From: Bacteroidales bacterium
GTDB lineage: Bacteria; Bacteroidota; Bacteroidia; Bacteroidales; VadinHA17
NCBI GenBank assembly: GCA_017882245.1
Contig: JADGPV010000012.1
Coordinates: 1 to 6,787 of the forward strand
DNA: 6,787 nucleotides
Direction: 5' to 3'
Shown one piece after another: positions 5,779-6,787 of the stretch; the first letter of the stretch is position 1; every line of letters begins with the position of its first letter. Below the pieces are notes generated by a model that worked only from the letters and a program-made list of their open reading frames with translations, had not been told where the DNA came from and searched no databases. Made by a program: the position numbers and the translations under genes.

Positions 5779-6747
5779 ATGAGAACAATTGCCGTTGTTG
5801 CCGGGGGAAATTCGTCAGAATATCCCGTTTCAGTAAAAAGTGCACTGGGAGTGGTTGAAGCCCTGAAAGGAATGTACGAACTGTACATAATTACAATAAA
5901 GGGGATGGACTGGTTCTGGGAAGATCCCAAAGGACGCCTTTTCAAGATAGACAAGAATGATTTCACCCTGGCACTTGACGATAAGAAAGTGAAGTTTGAT
6001 GCCGCTTTTATAGCCATACATGGCAATCCGGGTGAGAACGGCCTCCTGCAGGGCTATTTTGACATGACCGGCATTCCGTATACTACCTGTGACGCTTTTG
6101 TATCAGCGCTTACTTTCAACAAGCAGGCCTGTAAACTCTATCTCAACGAATATGGCATTCCCATGACTGGCGGTCTGCTTATCAGGAAAGGACAACAATA
6201 TGACGCAGCCAAGATCGTCAGGCAGACAGGTCTTCCCTGTTTTGTGAAACCAAACGCCAGCGGATCAAGCTTCGGCGTTACCAAGGTGAAAGAGGTTGAT
6301 GAGTTTGCAATTGCCCTTGAGAAGGCGTTTGCCGAAGGCCATGAGGTGCTGGTCGAATCTTTTATGAAAGGTACCGAGGTTGCCTGCGGTGTGGTCAAAA
6401 CCAGCCAGAGGAAGCTGGTAATGCCTGTCACTGAGATAGTTCCAAAGAAGGAGTTCTTTGACTACGAAGCAAAATATACAGACGGAATGTCTGATGAAAT
6501 AACCCCGGCAAGGTTGTCTGAAGCAATTACAGCACGTATACAGGAGCTCTCCTCCGAGATCTATGACATCCTTAATTGCAGGGGCATTGTGAGGGTCGAT
6601 TTTATCGTCACCGGCGACGGTCCGCAGTTCCTTGAGATAAACACGATCCCTGGCATGACTGAAGAGAGTATCATCCCCCGCCAGGCTGCGGTATTTGGAA
6701 TATCGCAGACGGATTTGTATTCAATGGTTATCGAAGATTTGTTCTGA
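5779..6747 (+). CDS. ddl: D-alanine--D-alanine ligase
   Basis: A 322-residue cytosolic ATP-grasp enzyme that joins two D-alanines using ATP, supplying the dipeptide MurF adds to UDP-MurNAc-tripeptide. The N-terminal domain shows VAGGNSSEYPVS, with E14 matching E15 of E. coli DdlB, and HGNPGENG at 81-88. The ATP-grasp core has FVKPNASGSSFG at 155-166 with ATP-binding K157. The active-site loop has FFDYEAKY with Y233 matching Y216, the residue tied to D-Ala over D-lactate use. The C-terminal motif RVDF (R272, D274) and LEINTIPGMTEESIIP (E286, N288, S297) supplies the expected catalytic arginine and Mg ligands. All key positions seem intact, so an active Ddl and not a Van-type ligase is expected. 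The ATG at 5779 is preferred over an in-frame TTG at 5758, because the extra seven residues are not part of the family and that TTG lies inside the predicted -7 box. Length is normal. Confidence 0.95.
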   Translation: MRTIAVVAGGNSSEYPVSVKSALGVVEALKGMYELYIITIKGMDWFWEDPKGRLFKIDKNDFTLALDDKKVKFDAAFIAIHGNPGENGLLQGYFDMTGIPYTTCDAFVSALTFNKQACKLYLNEYGIPMTGGLLIRKGQQYDAAKIVRQTGLPCFVKPNASGSSFGVTKVKEVDEFAIALEKAFAEGHEVLVESFMKGTEVACGVVKTSQRKLVMPVTEIVPKKEFFDYEAKYTDGMSDEITPARLSEAITARIQELSSEIYDILNCRGIVRVDFIVTGDGPQFLEINTIPGMTEESIIPRQAAVFGISQTDLYSMVIEDLF

Positions 6748-6768
6748 ATAAATATTGAGAATTATTTC

Positions 6769-6787
6769 CCCTCCTAAGTTAGGAGGG
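6769..6787. repeat. Perfect inverted repeat at the window edge: terminator or REP-like palindrome
   Basis: CCCTCCTAA at 6769-6777 and TTAGGAGGG at 6779-6787 are perfect reverse complements around a single G. In RNA the stem would open to about 8 bp with a 3-base loop. It starts 21 bases after the ddl stop, a good place for a terminator. C6768 could add another pair with the first base beyond the window. No following T-run can be seen because the sequence ends. C/G-rich palindromes of the CCCCTCC...GGAGGGG kind are, from memory, frequent dispersed repeats between genes in Bacteroidota, so a REP-like element is the alternative. Confidence 0.5.

Noticed and set aside
5779..6747. Van-type D-Ala-D-Lac ligase (glycopeptide resistance)
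   Set aside because: The active-site loop keeps the EAKY tyrosine (Y233) of ordinary D-Ala-D-Ala ligases, and no vanH- or vanX-like gene is nearby.

Overview
The window looks like chromosomal DNA from a Bacteroidota species, most likely of the order Bacteroidales or a close relative. Four things point there: a C-terminal type IX secretion (T9SS) type A sorting domain, Bacteroidota-type -7 promoter boxes (TAnnTTTG) upstream of three transcription units, weak or absent Shine-Dalgarno sequences, and the protein families themselves. There are seven complete genes and almost no spare DNA. No rRNA, tRNA, CRISPR array, transposase or phage gene is visible.

Layout. Positions 1-81 form a leader with a likely promoter. 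From 82 to 3839, three plus-strand genes are packed as one operon: a membrane-anchored protein with three PASTA domains, a secreted T9SS cargo protein of unknown function whose start overlaps the PASTA stop (ATGA), and an RluA/RluD-family 23S rRNA pseudouridine synthase 9 bases further on. From 5705 back to 3855, three minus-strand genes form a second operon: lemA, a cytosolic TPM-domain protein, and a secreted, membrane-anchored TPM-domain protein with a glycine-rich tail ending in GGSW. This operon converges on the pseudouridine synthase with only 15 bases between the stop codons. From 5779 to 6747 lies a plus-strand D-alanine--D-alanine ligase (ddl), divergent from lemA across a 73-base region with opposing promoter boxes. 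The window ends in a perfect 9-bp inverted repeat that may be a terminator or a REP-like dispersed palindrome.

How the genes fit together. PASTA domains bind peptidoglycan or its precursors in other bacteria, and Ddl makes the D-Ala-D-Ala end of those precursors, so the two outer units share a cell-wall theme. From memory, a PASTA / RluA-type synthase / Ddl neighbourhood recurs in Bacteroidales. If so, the lemA-TPM-TPM operon and the T9SS gene are additions to a conserved core. That is recall and inference, not something the sequence proves.

Nothing here is a clear new defence or mobile system. The least explained parts are the coupled PASTA/T9SS-cargo pair and the LemA/TPM/TPM module.
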